Source: Thinopyrum elongatum (Eukaryota > Streptophyta > Magnoliopsida > Poales > Poaceae). From it: a DNA stretch of 64,000 bases. Where the stretch lies: assembly GCA_011799875.1 (NCBI GenBank), contig CM022299.1, forward strand, positions 209,070,070-209,134,069, written 5' to 3'. The position numbers and the translations under genes are program-made. The notes below the pieces were generated by a model, which worked only from the letters and a program-made list of their open reading frames with translations, ran no database searches and had not been told where the DNA came from. Shown here in pieces: positions 33,382 through 44,328 of the stretch (the first letter of the stretch is position 1; every line of letters begins with the position of its first letter).

Positions 33382-33978
33382 ATGATTCGAGTTCAAATTC
33401 CAGGAAGGACATTCACGCCAGTTACGGAGCCCATAGAGTTTTCCTTTGATGCACCAACCTGGAGTCTAGGAAAGAGCATGGCAGCCCACATCGCCATGGG
33501 ACGCATCGGCGAAGTGTATCACAAGGATCTTAAGGACACAATCTACCAGTTATGTGGGCGCCAAGATGAGCAATGGGAGATGATCAGCACCCGGAGGGAC
33601 AGGTCCATTGCAGCTTTCATCCAGGAGTTAAACCAGCACATTCGTCGACAGGAGAACCAGATGTGTGCAAGCATGATAGATTTGAAGAAGGTGATGACCA
33701 GGAACATGGAGCTAGAAGAGGAACACAAGTCTACACGCGATGGATACGAGGAGGAAATCGCAATACTAGTGGAGAAGAATGACGACCTGACAAGGAAGCT
33801 AGGAGTATTCATGGGAGACCCCGCGCCCGGAGAAGAAGACGACGAACCTGAGGAAATTCGATCTGAAGACTACATCATCATCGACGACACCGACTCCGAC
33901 CCCGACAGTAGTGATGATGATTATGAAGACGAAGCTGGAGCGGATATCATGGAGTCTTCCACCGATCAAAATTTCTAG
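33382..33978 (+). CDS. Extra ORF upstream of gag in chromovirus
   Basis: An intact 198-codon frame lies between primer site and gag. Its central part (about residues 65-140: RRQENQMCASMIDLKK, MELEEEH, ILVEKNDDLTRKL) predicts a coiled coil. The C-terminal 55 residues are very acidic (EEDDEPEEI, DDTDSDPDSSDDDYEDE). I know of no assigned function. Its upstream, separate position argues against its being part of gag. Survival of the open frame in a pol-less element is notable. Confidence 0.6.
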   Translation: MIRVQIPGRTFTPVTEPIEFSFDAPTWSLGKSMAAHIAMGRIGEVYHKDLKDTIYQLCGRQDEQWEMISTRRDRSIAAFIQELNQHIRRQENQMCASMIDLKKVMTRNMELEEEHKSTRDGYEEEIAILVEKNDDLTRKLGVFMGDPAPGEEDDEPEEIRSEDYIIIDDTDSDPDSSDDDYEDEAGADIMESSTDQNF

Positions 33979-34178
33979 ATGACCACCATATTATCATTAG
34001 TATTTTTCCCATGTAAATAGTAATAGTCCGAGCACTTTTGTAACGGTAGTTAGATCGATTGTATGCTCTTGCTTGAATTGAGTGGTGTGTTATGAATGTG
34101 TTTGTCTCATGTGCATATGGGTAGTGCCTTCTCACTAGACCTTACTCTATTCTAATCTCTTCCCTCTAAACCCATCAG

Positions 34179-34835
34179 ATGCCTCCGAGACGCGACACCG
34201 GATTTGTTTTCCCACCGGAGCTCACTCAGTTGATTCAACAGCAGAATACCCTGATGCAGCTACTAGTTCAGAACCAAGGCAACAACAACAACAACAAAAA
34301 CAACAACAACCCACCGCCACCACCACCAGTTGACAACTTAGCCCGTTTTCTGAGGTTGCAGCCGCCGGTGTTTTCCAGTAGCACCGAGCCAATAGTTGCG
34401 GATGACTGGCTACGCAGGATTGGAAGGGAGTTGACCACCGCAGGATGCACAGACGCTGAGAAGGTGCGTTTTGCCGCACATCAATTGGATGGACCCGCAG
34501 CCTCATGGTGGGAGAATTACACAGCCACATTCCCTATAGCCAATGTCACTTGGGATCAGTTTCAGCAAGCTTTCCGCACTGCACATGTCTCGGCAGGAGC
34601 TATGAGCATGAAGAAGCGTGAGTTTCGCAACTTACGCCAGGGAAACCGTACCGTGGGGCAGTACGTGGATGAGTTCAGTAAATTAGCTCGCTATGCCCCG
34701 GATGATGTGGCCACTGATGCCGCGAAGCAGGAGAAGTTTATGGAAGGGTTGAATGATGAGCTGAGTATGCAGTTGATGGTGGCAACATTCAACAACTGTC
34801 AGGAGTTCATGATGTGTTTCACGTTTCCCAGTTAA
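34179..34835 (+). pseudogene. Truncated chromovirus gag
   Basis: The frame starts MPPRRDTGFVFPPELTQL. A low-complexity Asn then Pro stretch follows (residues about 37-50), then the capsid gag domain (EPIVADDWLRRIGREL, LDGPAASWWENYT, FRNLRQGNRTVGQYVDEFS). After NNCQEFM the sequence jumps out of gag at the deletion junction (about 34808-34813), and the frame ends nine codons later. The zinc knuckle is lost. It formed virus particles in the parent. Confidence 0.85.
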
Positions 34836-35113
34836 AGAAGTGCCATGCGGAGATGGCTGATATTTCTCTAAGAGATACAGTGCCCCTGGAAGCAATTCAG
34901 TTGGAAAGTGACCTAACCTACGAGGAGAAACCCGTCAAGATTCTCGAGTTTGCCAGCCGAGTTACACGCAGCAAGGTCATCAAGTTTTGCAAAGTCCAGT
35001 GGAGCCACCATACCGAGGATGAAGCCACCTGGGAACGAGAGGAAGACCTCCGGAAGGACCACCCACACCTGTTTTCTAGCCAACCCGAATCTCGAGGGCG
35101 AGATTCATCTTAA
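34808..35113 (+). pseudogene. Pol C-terminal remnant with chromodomain
   Basis: From 34808 the frame one base on from gag reads HDVFHVSQLKKCHAEM, the usual end of chromoviral integrase. It continues to a chromodomain with VKILEFASRVTRSKVI, FCKVQWSHHTEDEATWE, and ends at 35113. Chromodomains guide integrase to marked chromatin. This one has no start codon and no integrase core, so it is a relic left by the internal deletion. Confidence 0.85.
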
Positions 35114-35125
35114 GGGGGGTAGGTT

Positions 35126-37838
35126 TGTAACATCCCAAATTTTCAATTTGGAATGTTATACATAGGTCATCCGTGCATATCATATTTTATTGCATTTTGT
35201 TTTGCGATCCTCGAAAATTCTAAGCAACTCAAGGACCCACAGAGAGAGTTGGGGATTTCACCATTTTCATATTTGAATTTTCTCAAATATTGAAACAAGG
35301 ATCAATTTGGTTTAATTATTTTTCTCTCCGAAAATATTTCATATTAAAAATATATGAGAGGAGATAATATGACTTCTCCAAAATAAATGGAATATTGGAG
35401 GAAAAATATTGAAATCAAATAAATATTTTATTTGGATTTTATTGCAATTTTATTTGAATTTAGGAAAAATATGCGTTTTTCAAAATTGCATTAGAGTCCC
35501 AAATAAATGTTCACCTTGTCCGGTAGATTTTTAGAGGACGGGGAAAATTTATTTCAGGATTTTTGGAGTCCGTTTAGTATTTCTTTTCTTCGTTTTTCTG
35601 CGCGGAATTATTTAAAAAAAAACAAACCGACTTACCAGGCCGTGTCCGACCTGGACACTGCGCCCGGGCGGCTTTATAAGCCGAGGCCGCGACCCCGAGG
35701 CCCAAGTCGCCAGCCGCCGGAGCCGCCGCCGCTGCCGCCGCACGCTGCTGCTGCCGCTGCCGCCGCCGCCGGACGCCGCCGCCGCCGCCGCCGCACGCTG
35801 CTGCTGCCGCTGCCGCCGCTCGCCGCCGCCGGAGCCGCCGCCGCCCGACCCCGCCGCCGGAGCCGCTCGCCGCCGCCGCCGTCCCGCCGACCGCCGGAGG
35901 TAGCCGCCGCCGCCGTCGGTTTTCGTGAGAAAAACCGATCGGTTTTTGTTTAAACCCTAGATGCATTTTTTTTTCGGTTCGTTCGGTTTTCCGTCGGTTT
36001 AATTATCCAGCGGACGTTCGTCCGTACGTTCGTTTTAACGAACGGTTTTCGTGAGTTAACCGCAGACAGCGAACGTTCGTTCGTTAGCCTGTTCGTTAGT
36101 TTTTCTTTTTCTCGGATTTTCCGCGATTATTTTCGATCGCGATTCCTGATCCGATTTTCGTTTTAGTATAACTTTTCGCTCGTTTGTCAGAATCAGGCGA
36201 TTCAAGCGCCTAGATCTTCGTCTCGAAGCCCTCTTTCTGTTTAACCAACTTAAACAAGTTTTTGCTACTGTAAAATTTGACTTTAGTCCAGATTAGTAAT
36301 CAAAGCTTGTTTCTTTCGCAGTTTGAGTTTCGTTGCTTTGTTTGATTTGATTCTTTTTGCAAACCAGAGTTCTTCAGTTGAACTTTCTGGTTAGATCTTC
36401 TTATCTAGGTTTTACCCGTGCATCTTCGCTTGATTACTTATGTATGCTATTGTTTGTTTGCAATAGAGTTTCCGGAGTGCGAAGCGTGCTTCTACGAGTC
36501 CCTAGGTTTTGCGGATCGTCAGCAAGGCAAGTAACACATTGATCATACTTCTTCGTTACCCAGTTTTTATGCATTAGTTTCGACCCTCAAATATTGCATG
36601 ATTAGGATGTGATTAACTTGTGGGTACTGGGAAGTAGATGATGAGGTAGAACCTATTGCCCTTTTAATAACAAACCCTTGGGAGTTACCTCTACGCTATG
36701 CTTATGTTGCCATGCTATGCTCGTAGACGTGGATTGGGTTTTGAGTGTATCCATGACAGATGTGAGATTTTTAATTAATGGTTCAACTTAAGGTGGCAAC
36801 TTTAATACACATCTGGGTGGATTGCTTGTTTGGGCACCTGGGGATATACCAGTGTTGTCCTAGGAGATCCCGGGGATATACCGTGTGATCCTCCTACGGT
36901 CCGCCACCCAGGCTCAAAGGGATCATAAGATTATTCATGCTAGAAACTTCCGTGTGCAGCCACAAGCTATTATGGGCTCTAGCATAGTTGAGTATGTTAC
37001 ATGACCTCTTTCAGTGGTAGGCTAGCAGATGTAGGGGAAAGTAGGTGTAACTGTCTACCCAGAGTAAAGAGTAAATGCTTCAGAAAGACTGTGTCTCGGT
37101 CATCCGTTTCTCAAACACCATGAAGTGCGAGAAATCCAACGGAGGAGATCGAGTCTTGTGGGGAAAAGTGCACAAACCTCTACAGAGTGTACAAACTAAT
37201 CATGATTAGCCGTGTCCCCGGTTATGGACATCTTGAGTATCTGGTTCTTGGATTATCATATTGAATCCCATCACTCTAAATTAATTTGTTGGGATTAATG
37301 ATTACTTTTAATTGGGATTGAGAGGGGGTTTTACCTTCTCAATGTTCAACAACCACCATGATAGCTAAATAAAATATATTCCTTTGTTGTAGGGAAAAAT
37401 TGGCTTTTCGCAAAACAGTATAACCCTAGAGCTTTTCCACCAGCCAAATATGCATGTAGTATTAGCATTTATTCTGTTCATTGCTCTACTGTGTTATATT
37501 GCCAGCATATTCCATGTGCTGACCCGTTTCGGGCTGCAACGTATCATGTTGCAGACTTTTCAGACGAAGAGTAAGGTGTGCTAGGTCGTTGTCGTGCACT
37601 CAGCTATGCCGTTGGAGTTGATGGACTCACGTTATCTTCCAAGCCTTCCGCTGTTATCTTATTTAGATGGCCTTAAGCCATATTTATTGTAATCAGTTCT
37701 CTTTTGAGACATTCGATGTAATAAGTGTGTGATTGCTACTCTGTTATAAATCCCTCAAGTACTGTGTGTGTCAGCATTACCGATCCAGGGATGACACTTG
37801 AACACAGAGATTCGATCCATTCGGGTCGGGTCGCTACA
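35126..37838 (+). repeat. 3' LTR of chromovirus
   Basis: The LTR starts TGTAACATCCC after a purine tract (TTAAGGGGGGTAGG, 35110-35123) and ends GCTACA, followed by TATAA. It differs from the 5' LTR at about 20 single positions by eye, plus indels in the CCG tract and near 37720. Confidence 0.9.
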
Positions 37839-37926
37839 TATAATCTCTCGAAGATTTTGACCACCGTACCACGGCAAAATCCCCTGTTTTCGTTTTGAGT
37901 TGCTTTTGCAGCAGATTTGGAGCAAG

Positions 37927-38382
37927 ATGTCTTCGCAAAAGTTAGTCGAGGAGAGTCGTATCTCTCATCCGACGCCGGGCCCAAGAGCAAACAACGAAGC
38001 TGACCACTTTGGGCAATCAACGGAGGAAGAGATGGAGGCCGATTTGAAAAGGGTGGATGCCATGGAGGAGGATCAAGAAGTTACCTCTCATCTTCAAAAT
38101 GGATTCATGCTGGAGGAACTTCAGAGCTCAGCAATACCAAATTCGGTCATCCCTCCCAATGCTAAATTTCTTTCTTATGAAAATGTGAAAAAGAGTGTTG
38201 CCTTTTCCCCTGCAGCTATGAAACATCCATGGGTGAATGGAGCTCTAGCCATCACGGGTAAACTCTGCAAGGAGGTAATGGATCTTAAGCAGCAAAATAA
38301 TAGGCTCGAGGAGGAGAATCGCATCCTAAGGGGCATCATCGCCAAGAATATCACATCACCACCTCCGAAGAAAGAGACATAA
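37927..38382 (+). CDS. Athila third ORF, small coiled-coil protein
   Basis: This intact frame of 151 codons begins at MSSQKLVEES and lies after pol, in the env-like position of Athila elements. The C-terminal third (VMDLKQQNNRLEEENRILRG) is a strong coiled coil. There is no signal peptide or transmembrane segment, so it does not look like an envelope protein. The sequence before the ATG ends in a pyrimidine-rich stretch with TTTTGCAGCAG, a possible splice acceptor, so it may be made from a spliced RNA or from the internal TATA box at 30379. Function unknown. Confidence 0.6.
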   Translation: MSSQKLVEESRISHPTPGPRANNEADHFGQSTEEEMEADLKRVDAMEEDQEVTSHLQNGFMLEELQSSAIPNSVIPPNAKFLSYENVKKSVAFSPAAMKHPWVNGALAITGKLCKEVMDLKQQNNRLEEENRILRGIIAKNITSPPPKKET

Positions 38383-39943
38383 ATACATGGGTATGGGCAC
38401 TCCCCTTGGCAACTGCCAAGCTTGGGGGAGGTGCCCCGGTATCATATCACCATCACATCTTTATCTTTATCGCTTTTTCTTAGTTCGATCCTTTTGGTTA
38501 TATCTTGATCTAGTAGAATAAAGTTTTAGTATGATCTAGCTTTGAGTTTTGTTTCGAGATCTATCTATGTAATCGAGTCCATGAGTTATATATAATAAAG
38601 AGTAGTTTTGAGTTAAGGGCTTTGCTTCCTTGCTATGATCTTGAGGGAATTAAATAAAACAAAGGAATAAAAAGAAATAAAAAGATCATATATTGATCTT
38701 ATGGAGAGTAATGACTTCACATATAAGAGTATGATGAATAAAAGTTGTTGAGAGTTGACAAACGTAGTTTTGGTCATTGTTGCAATTAATAGGAAGTAAT
38801 AAAGAAAGAGAGGCTTCACATATAAATATACTATCTTGGACATCCTTTGTAATTGTGAGCACTCATTAAAATATGACATGCTAAAAAGTTGATGTTGGAC
38901 AAGGAAGACAACATAATGAGTTATGTTTGCTTATATCTGAATAGAAGTTATATTGTCATGGACCCTCCAACATGTTGAGCTTGCCTTTCCCTCTCATGCT
39001 AGCCAAATTCTTTGCACCAAGTAGAGATACTACTTGTGCTTCCAAACATCCCTTAAACCAGTTTTTCCATGAGAGTCCACCATACCTACCTATGGATTGA
39101 GTAAGATCCTTCAAGTAAGTTGTCATCGGTGCAAGAAATAAAAATTACTCTCTAAATATGTATGATCTATTAGTGTGAAGAAAATAAGCTTTATACGAAC
39201 TTGTGATATGGAAGAAATAAAAGCGACAGACTGCATAATAAAGTTCTTTATCACAAGCGGCAATATAAAGTGACATTCTTTTGCATTAAGATTTTGTGCA
39301 TCCAACCATAAAAGCGCAGGACAACCTCTGCTTCCCTCTGCGAAGGGCCTATCTTCTACTTTTATCTTCTACCCTTATACAAGAGTCGTGGTGATCTTCA
39401 CCTTTCCTTTTTACACTTTTTCTTTTAGCAAGCACTATGTGTTGGAGAGATCCAGATATATATATCCACCCGGATGTAGGTTATCATAAAGTATTATTGT
39501 TGACATTACCCTTGAGGTAAAAGGTTGGGAGGCGAAACTATAAGCCCCTATCTTTCTCTCTGTCTGATTGAAGCTTTGAACTCATAAGTATCGCGTGAGT
39601 GTTAGCAATTGTGAAAGACTAAATGATAGTTGAGTATGTGGACTTGCTGAAAAGCTCTTGAATTAACTCTTTCCGATATTATGATAAATTGCAATTGCTT
39701 CAATGGCTGAGATCATAGTTTGTTAGTTTTCAATGAAATTTTTGATTTATACTCTACCTTGTGAATGAATTGTTACTCTAGCATAAGAAATTATATGACA
39801 ATATATGTTGCTATCCTAAAGATGATCATGATGCCCTCATGTCCGTATTTTATTTTATCGACACCTCTAACTCTAAACATGTGGACATATTTTTTCGATT
39901 TCGGCTTTCGCTTGAGGACAAGCGAGGTCTAAGCTTGGGGGAG
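38383..39943 (+). other. Athila 3' untranslated region
   Basis: No gene is seen. The stretch includes AAGCTTGGGGGAGG-type motifs after the ORF (38420) and the polypurine tract AGCTTGGGGGAG (39931-39942) immediately before the 3' LTR. AT-rich filler lies between. Confidence 0.7.
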
Positions 39944-41467
39944 TTGATACGTCTATTTTGCATCATGCTTTTATATTGATATTTATCGCATTATGGGCTA
40001 TTATTACACATTATATCACAATACTTATGCCTTTTCTCTCTTATTTTATAAGGTTTACATGAAGAGGGAGAATGCCGACAGCTGGAATTCTGGACTGGAA
40101 AAGGAGCAAATATTAGAGACCAATTCTGCACAACTCCAAAAGTCCTGAAACTTCACGGAGAATTATTTTGGAATATATAAAAAATATTGGGCGAAGAAAG
40201 CACCAGAGGGAGGCCACCAGCCATCCACAACGGTGGGGGGTGCGCCCTACCCCCCTGGGCGCGCCCCCTGCCTTGTGGGCCACCTGGCAGGCCCCCGATG
40301 CCCATCTTCTACTATATGGTGTGATTTGACCTGGAAAAAATTAGAAGGAAGCTTTCGGGACGAAGCGCCGCCGTCTCGAGGCGGAACTTGGGCATAACCA
40401 ATCTAGGGCTCCGGCGGAGCTGTTCTGCCGGGGAAACTTCCCTCCCGGAGGGGGAAATCGAAGCCATCATCATCACCAACGATCCTCTCATCGAGAGGGG
40501 GTCAATCTCCATCAACATCTTCCCTAGCACCATCTCCTCTCAAACCCTAGTTCATCTCTTGTATCCGATCTTTGTCTCAAAACCTCAGATTGGTACCTGT
40601 GGGTTGCTAGTAGTGTTGATTACTCCTTGCAGTTGATGCTAGTTGGTTTATTCGGTGGAAGATCATATGTTCAGATCCTTAATGATAATTAATACTCCTC
40701 TGATTATGAACATGAATATGCTTTATGAGTAGTTACATTTGTTCCTGAGGACATGGGAGAAGTCTTGTTATAAGTAATCATGTGAATTTGGTATTCGTTC
40801 GATATTTTGATGAGATGTATGTTGTCTTTCCTCTAGTGGTGTTATGTGAACGTCGACTACATGACACTTCACCATGATTTGGGCCTAGGGGAATGCATTG
40901 GGAAGTAATAAGTAGATGATGGGTTGCTAGAGTGACAGAAGCTTAAACCCTAGTTTATGCGTTGCTTCGTAAGGGGCTGATTTGGATCCATATGTTTCAT
41001 GCTATGGTTAGATTTATCTTAATTCTTCTTTCGTAGTTGTGGATGCTTACAAGAGGGGTTAATCATAAGTGGGAGGCTTGTCCAAGGAAGGGCAGCACTC
41101 AAGCACCGGTCCACCCACATATCAAATTATCAAAGTAACGAACGCGAATCATATGAGCATGATGAAAACTAACTTGACAACAATTCCCATGTGTCCTCGG
41201 GAGCGCTTTGATTTATATAAGAGTTCGTCCAGGCTTGTCCTTTGGTACAAAAAGGATTGGTCCACCTTGCTGCACCTTAGTTACTTTTGTTACTTGTTAC
41301 TCGTTATGAATTATCTTATCACACTACTATCTGTTACCGATAATTTTAGTGCTTGCAGAGAATACCTTGCTGAAAACCGCTTGTCATTTCCTTCTGCTCC
41401 TCGTTGGGTTCGACACTCTTACTTATCGAAAGGACTATGATAGATCCCCTATACTTGTGGGTCATCA
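39944..41467 (+). repeat. 3' LTR of Athila element
   Basis: The LTR starts TGATACGTCT and ends GGGTCATCA, followed by the target duplication TGCAA. It contains the full GC hairpin (about 40225-40278), then CTATATGG near 40312. Confidence 0.9.
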
Positions 41468-41619
41468 TGCAACAACAAGATCTCAGCACCAACAAGGCTT
41501 GGATTTGTTTTTGGTGGGGCTTTGGACTTCTAGGATAGAAAATATAGTATGAAAAACACTCGATCTAAAGGGCTTATAACAAGATAAACTTGGATAACAG
41601 ATCCTACCGTGTCAATGAA

Positions 41620-41632
41620 GGCTCTGGTACCA
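41620..41632 (-). other. Primer binding site of minus-strand element
   Basis: On the minus strand TGGTACCAGAGCC follows the LTR end after two bases. It is complementary to initiator tRNA-Met with one mismatch (TGGTATCAGAGCC). Confidence 0.75.
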
Positions 41633-41634
41633 GA

Positions 41635-42849
41635 TGATAGGTGGGAACCCGATGAACGAGTTCACGCCCGAGGGTGGCCCGATCTTCACGTCGTAGGATT
41701 GAATCGGGAGGGATAACTAGCTGCAAGCAGCCGGGATAACTAGCTTTATACCTGCCAAGGTTGGATGCAACCTGTACGTTGGGGATGGCTGACCGAAGCT
41801 ACAGAACTCCAACCCGCTGTCCGAACAATCGCAGAACCACAAATCGGGACTAATCCACACAAAACGGCCAGAACCGTAGAGCACAAACTAGGGGAAACCA
41901 GAGGATCCTTCTCGCGAATCCGAATGAACTCACAAGAGCAAAAGTAGCAAGATCTCTCGGATCTCTCTACAGTCTTGCTGCATAAGCTTGTAGCTGAATG
42001 GTTTGACAAAAGGTTTTCTAGAGGATGGGGGAGATGGGGGTTTTATAGCAGGGACAACCCCCCTTAGCTAGGTGTGAAAATGGTTTCAAAAGTAAACAGG
42101 TTTGCATGGCTTCCTTGGGGGAATAATCAGTCAACTTTGGGAGTTGTTGGAGAGCTCCTCGGAAATTCGCGAAGCCTTGACAGCCTGGACACCTTCCACG
42201 AGAATGACTACAGCTTTTGACTCACAGCTCCAAATGAGGTGAGGTTTTTTGAATTGGAAAGATAATTTGATGTAGCTTCTGTTGATATACCCCTATGGCC
42301 CCGTCTCTCTACCACATGGGTGTGGCACAACGAAACATCAGAGGTAAAAACTGACAGCATCAGCTTCACTTGAAACTTGTTTTCTACAAACTTGTTCCTC
42401 CAAACCGGTTGCTTCAAGAGATCATAGGTTGTTGGATTTCTTCCATGTGATACCTAAGTTCAACCAACAACAATGGGGATGAAAGTGCAGCCATGTATTC
42501 AAGATTATAGTATGAACTTAAGTTAGCGTTCACCTGGGCATGTGTTTGCTTGATTCGGCTTAGTAATTCTTTCCAACTAAATTTTGCACATTTCTGAAAT
42601 GTCGTGTATGATGTACCCATGTGCTCATCATCCTCCCTCCCTTGATGAAGAGTCATCCTCGACTCTCTTTGATCTACAAAAGATAAGTAGAAGGGAAGTA
42701 GATAATATCCATGCAACGGAATAATGCAATCCTCATTTCTAGCTTTCACCTTAGAATTGTGTTGCATCTGATCATGCATTTGTTTATCACAACTTGGATA
42801 TTGTATAGGGATGATTGTTGTTGTTACAATGACCGAGATGTCCTCATCA
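41635..42849 (-). repeat. 5' LTR of the minus-strand non-autonomous element
   Basis: On the minus strand it starts TGATGAGGACATC at 42849 and ends CACCTATCA at 41635. TATAAAA lies at 42047-42041. It is flanked on the right by the target duplication GTGAC. Confidence 0.85.
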
Positions 42850-42864
42850 GTGACCAATCTCTTC
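42850..42864 (-). pseudogene. Second part of the eRF1 fragment
   Basis: These 15 bases, read on the minus strand, encode EEIGH and abut the LTR of the copia-like element at 42865. They include the GTGAC target duplication (42850-42854). Joined across the insertion, they lead straight into the eRF1 peptide at 20547. Too short to identify alone. Confidence 0.5.
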
Positions 42865-43019
42865 TGTTAGAAAGGAGAGATGAATTTGATGGAATAGTTG
42901 TTGTATTGCTTGAGCCTCGTGCCCATATATATAGGAGACATGATCTACTTGGAGTACAAGACGAGGCAGAATATTTCCTAGTTTATCCTATGTTTCCAAT
43001 CTAATCAATATACTCAACA
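42865..43019 (-). repeat. Left (3') LTR of copia-like element
   Basis: 155 bp, on the minus strand starting TGTTGAGTAT and ending TTTCTAACA. It abuts the eRF1 fragment on its left and a purine tract on its right. Confidence 0.75.
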
Positions 43020-44323
43020 TCCCCCCGTAGTCACAACCGTAGCGACGCAGACGGTGAGGCTGGAGAAGAATCCGAAGGCAAGCCGATGGACACCCCCCCA
43101 CAGTCGTAATGGTCGACGCGGAAGTCGTTGCTAGAGTGAAGACCGACGAGGTTACTCAAGCAAGGCGGTAGCCCTTTGTGCCGTTTGTCGAGGTAGCCGA
43201 GAGCGTGGGTGGTGTAGCCGTGGTCGAGGTAGCCGTGCGAAGAATGCCGTGGTCGATGTCGAGTCGGGGTAGCCAGTGTCGAGGAAGTCGCCGTGGAGCC
43301 GCGGGTGCAAGGAGGTGCCGAGTTAGTCATGGGCGCAGTGGTGTTGAGGTAGTGGTGCGCCGGGAAGAATACGGTGTTGACGACGCGTCGCGACATGTTT
43401 GCCCAGCCCGGGGACACATCATGTACGAAGGCACGCATCGGTGTTGCCAGCACCGGGCATGCGTAGACGGACGAAGACGAAGTTGACGAAGCGCCGACCA
43501 GGCTTGCCAGGCCCGAGGACACATCGTGGATGAAGGCACGCATCGGTATTGCCAGCACCGGGCATGCGTAGACTGGGACCTGCACAAGCTGTACACCATG
43601 TCAGAGAAGTCAGAGAGGCCAGCAGAGAAGAACTCGATGATGATTGCGGCGTCCATCGGCGTGGGGCCGATGTCGCCCGCGGTTGTCGGAGCAGATGAAG
43701 TGGTCGGGGTAGATGACGGCGACGCTGGTGACGGGCTGGTGCTGGACGAAGACGAAGGAGGTGGACGGGTGTCGGCGGCTATGGGGGTAGCGGCGGCGGC
43801 GGCCTGACGGCGGCGGCGGCGGCTAGGTTAGGAGCGGACGGTGGCGTTCCCGCGCCAAGGGAGGCGGCACGGCGCATACCATGAGAAGTTGACGCGCGGG
43901 GACGACGGAGTGGACCACGGGCCGCGGCGCTACGGCCCATAGGGGCGACGCAGCGGCGGTGAGCAGGTCGGGGTGACGCAGCGGCGGCGAGCAGGTCAAG
44001 GTGACGGCGGGAAGACCTTGGGGCGGCGGCGGGGACCGCGGGCCGCGGCGCTGCAGCACGAAGGGGCGGCGCTGCGGCGGAGCGCGGGTCGGTGCAACCG
44101 CGGTGACGGTCTGGGGGGCGGTGGCGGGGACCGTGTATCACGGCACTACGGCCCGAAGGGGCGACGCAGCGGCGACGCGCGAGTCGATGCAGCCGCGAGG
44201 AGAACCACGGGGTGGTGGCGCTGAGGCCCGACGGGGCGACGCAGCGGTAGCCCGATGCTCGATCGGTGGAGAGGCGTGCTGTACTCGGGACGGTCCTCAC
44301 GGGACCTGCGGATGCGCGCACAA
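43020..44323 (-). other. Internal GC-rich region of copia-like element, 3' half
   Basis: No recognisable protein. It contains a duplicated stretch of about 90 bp (around 43430-43475 and 43515-43570, sharing GCACGCATCGGT-TTGCCAGCACC) and GCGGCGGCG-rich sequence near 43790-44250. The long minus-strand frames are composition artefacts. Confidence 0.5.
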
Positions 44324-44328
44324 CCAAC

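Larger units (their letters stand above)
30386..37838 (+). mobile_element. Chromovirus deletion derivative nested in Athila
   Basis: LTRs of 2747 and 2713 bp, about 99% alike by eye apart from indels in a GC tract, flank only about 2 kb of internal DNA. The target duplication TATAA is at 30381-30385 and 37839-37843. The internal region keeps an upstream ORF, the first two thirds of gag, and the last 100 codons of pol including a chromodomain. All of protease, RT, RNase H and most of integrase is missing. The chromodomain places it in the chromovirus branch (Tekay/Del-like by the HVSQLKK context). Confidence 0.92.
23813..41467 (+). mobile_element. Athila-lineage Ty3/gypsy retrotransposon, split by a chromovirus
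   Basis: LTRs of 1505 and 1524 bp bound the element, and the target duplication TGCAA is at 23808-23812 and 41468-41472. Without the nested insertion it is about 10.2 kb. The Athila lineage is supported by the tRNA-Asp primer site, the YLDEKKIYPIIISADLS and RKHRAAIGYTLDDLKGIS motifs before RT, the absence of a chromodomain, and an extra ORF after pol. Gag and pol have scattered stops and one frameshift. It sits inside the 5' internal region of the minus-strand element. Confidence 0.93.
20548..42849 (-). mobile_element. Non-autonomous minus-strand gypsy-like LTR element, split by Athila
   Basis: LTRs are at 20548-21763 (3') and 41635-42849 (5'), about 1215 bp each and roughly 97% alike by eye, with TG...CA ends. 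The target duplication GTGAC is at 20543-20547 and 42850-42854. The internal region is only about 2.2 kb (41634-41473 plus 23812-21764) and holds a gag remnant and one repeat-bearing ORF. No protease, RT or integrase is present, so it depended on enzymes supplied in trans. The initiator-Met-type primer site fits a chromovirus-like parent, but the lineage is uncertain. Confidence 0.85.

Noticed and set aside
41635..42857. Tandem internal-LTR-internal arrangement for the 1.2-kb LTR pair
   Set aside because: First suspected because an ORF adjoins each LTR. The GTGAC duplications and the purine tract show the ORF end is part of the LTR, and the pair are normal 5' and 3' LTRs of one element.
43031..43585. 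184-codon minus-strand ORF
   Set aside because: Contains an internal duplication and lies in the non-coding interior of the short-LTR element. No domain and no expected start context.
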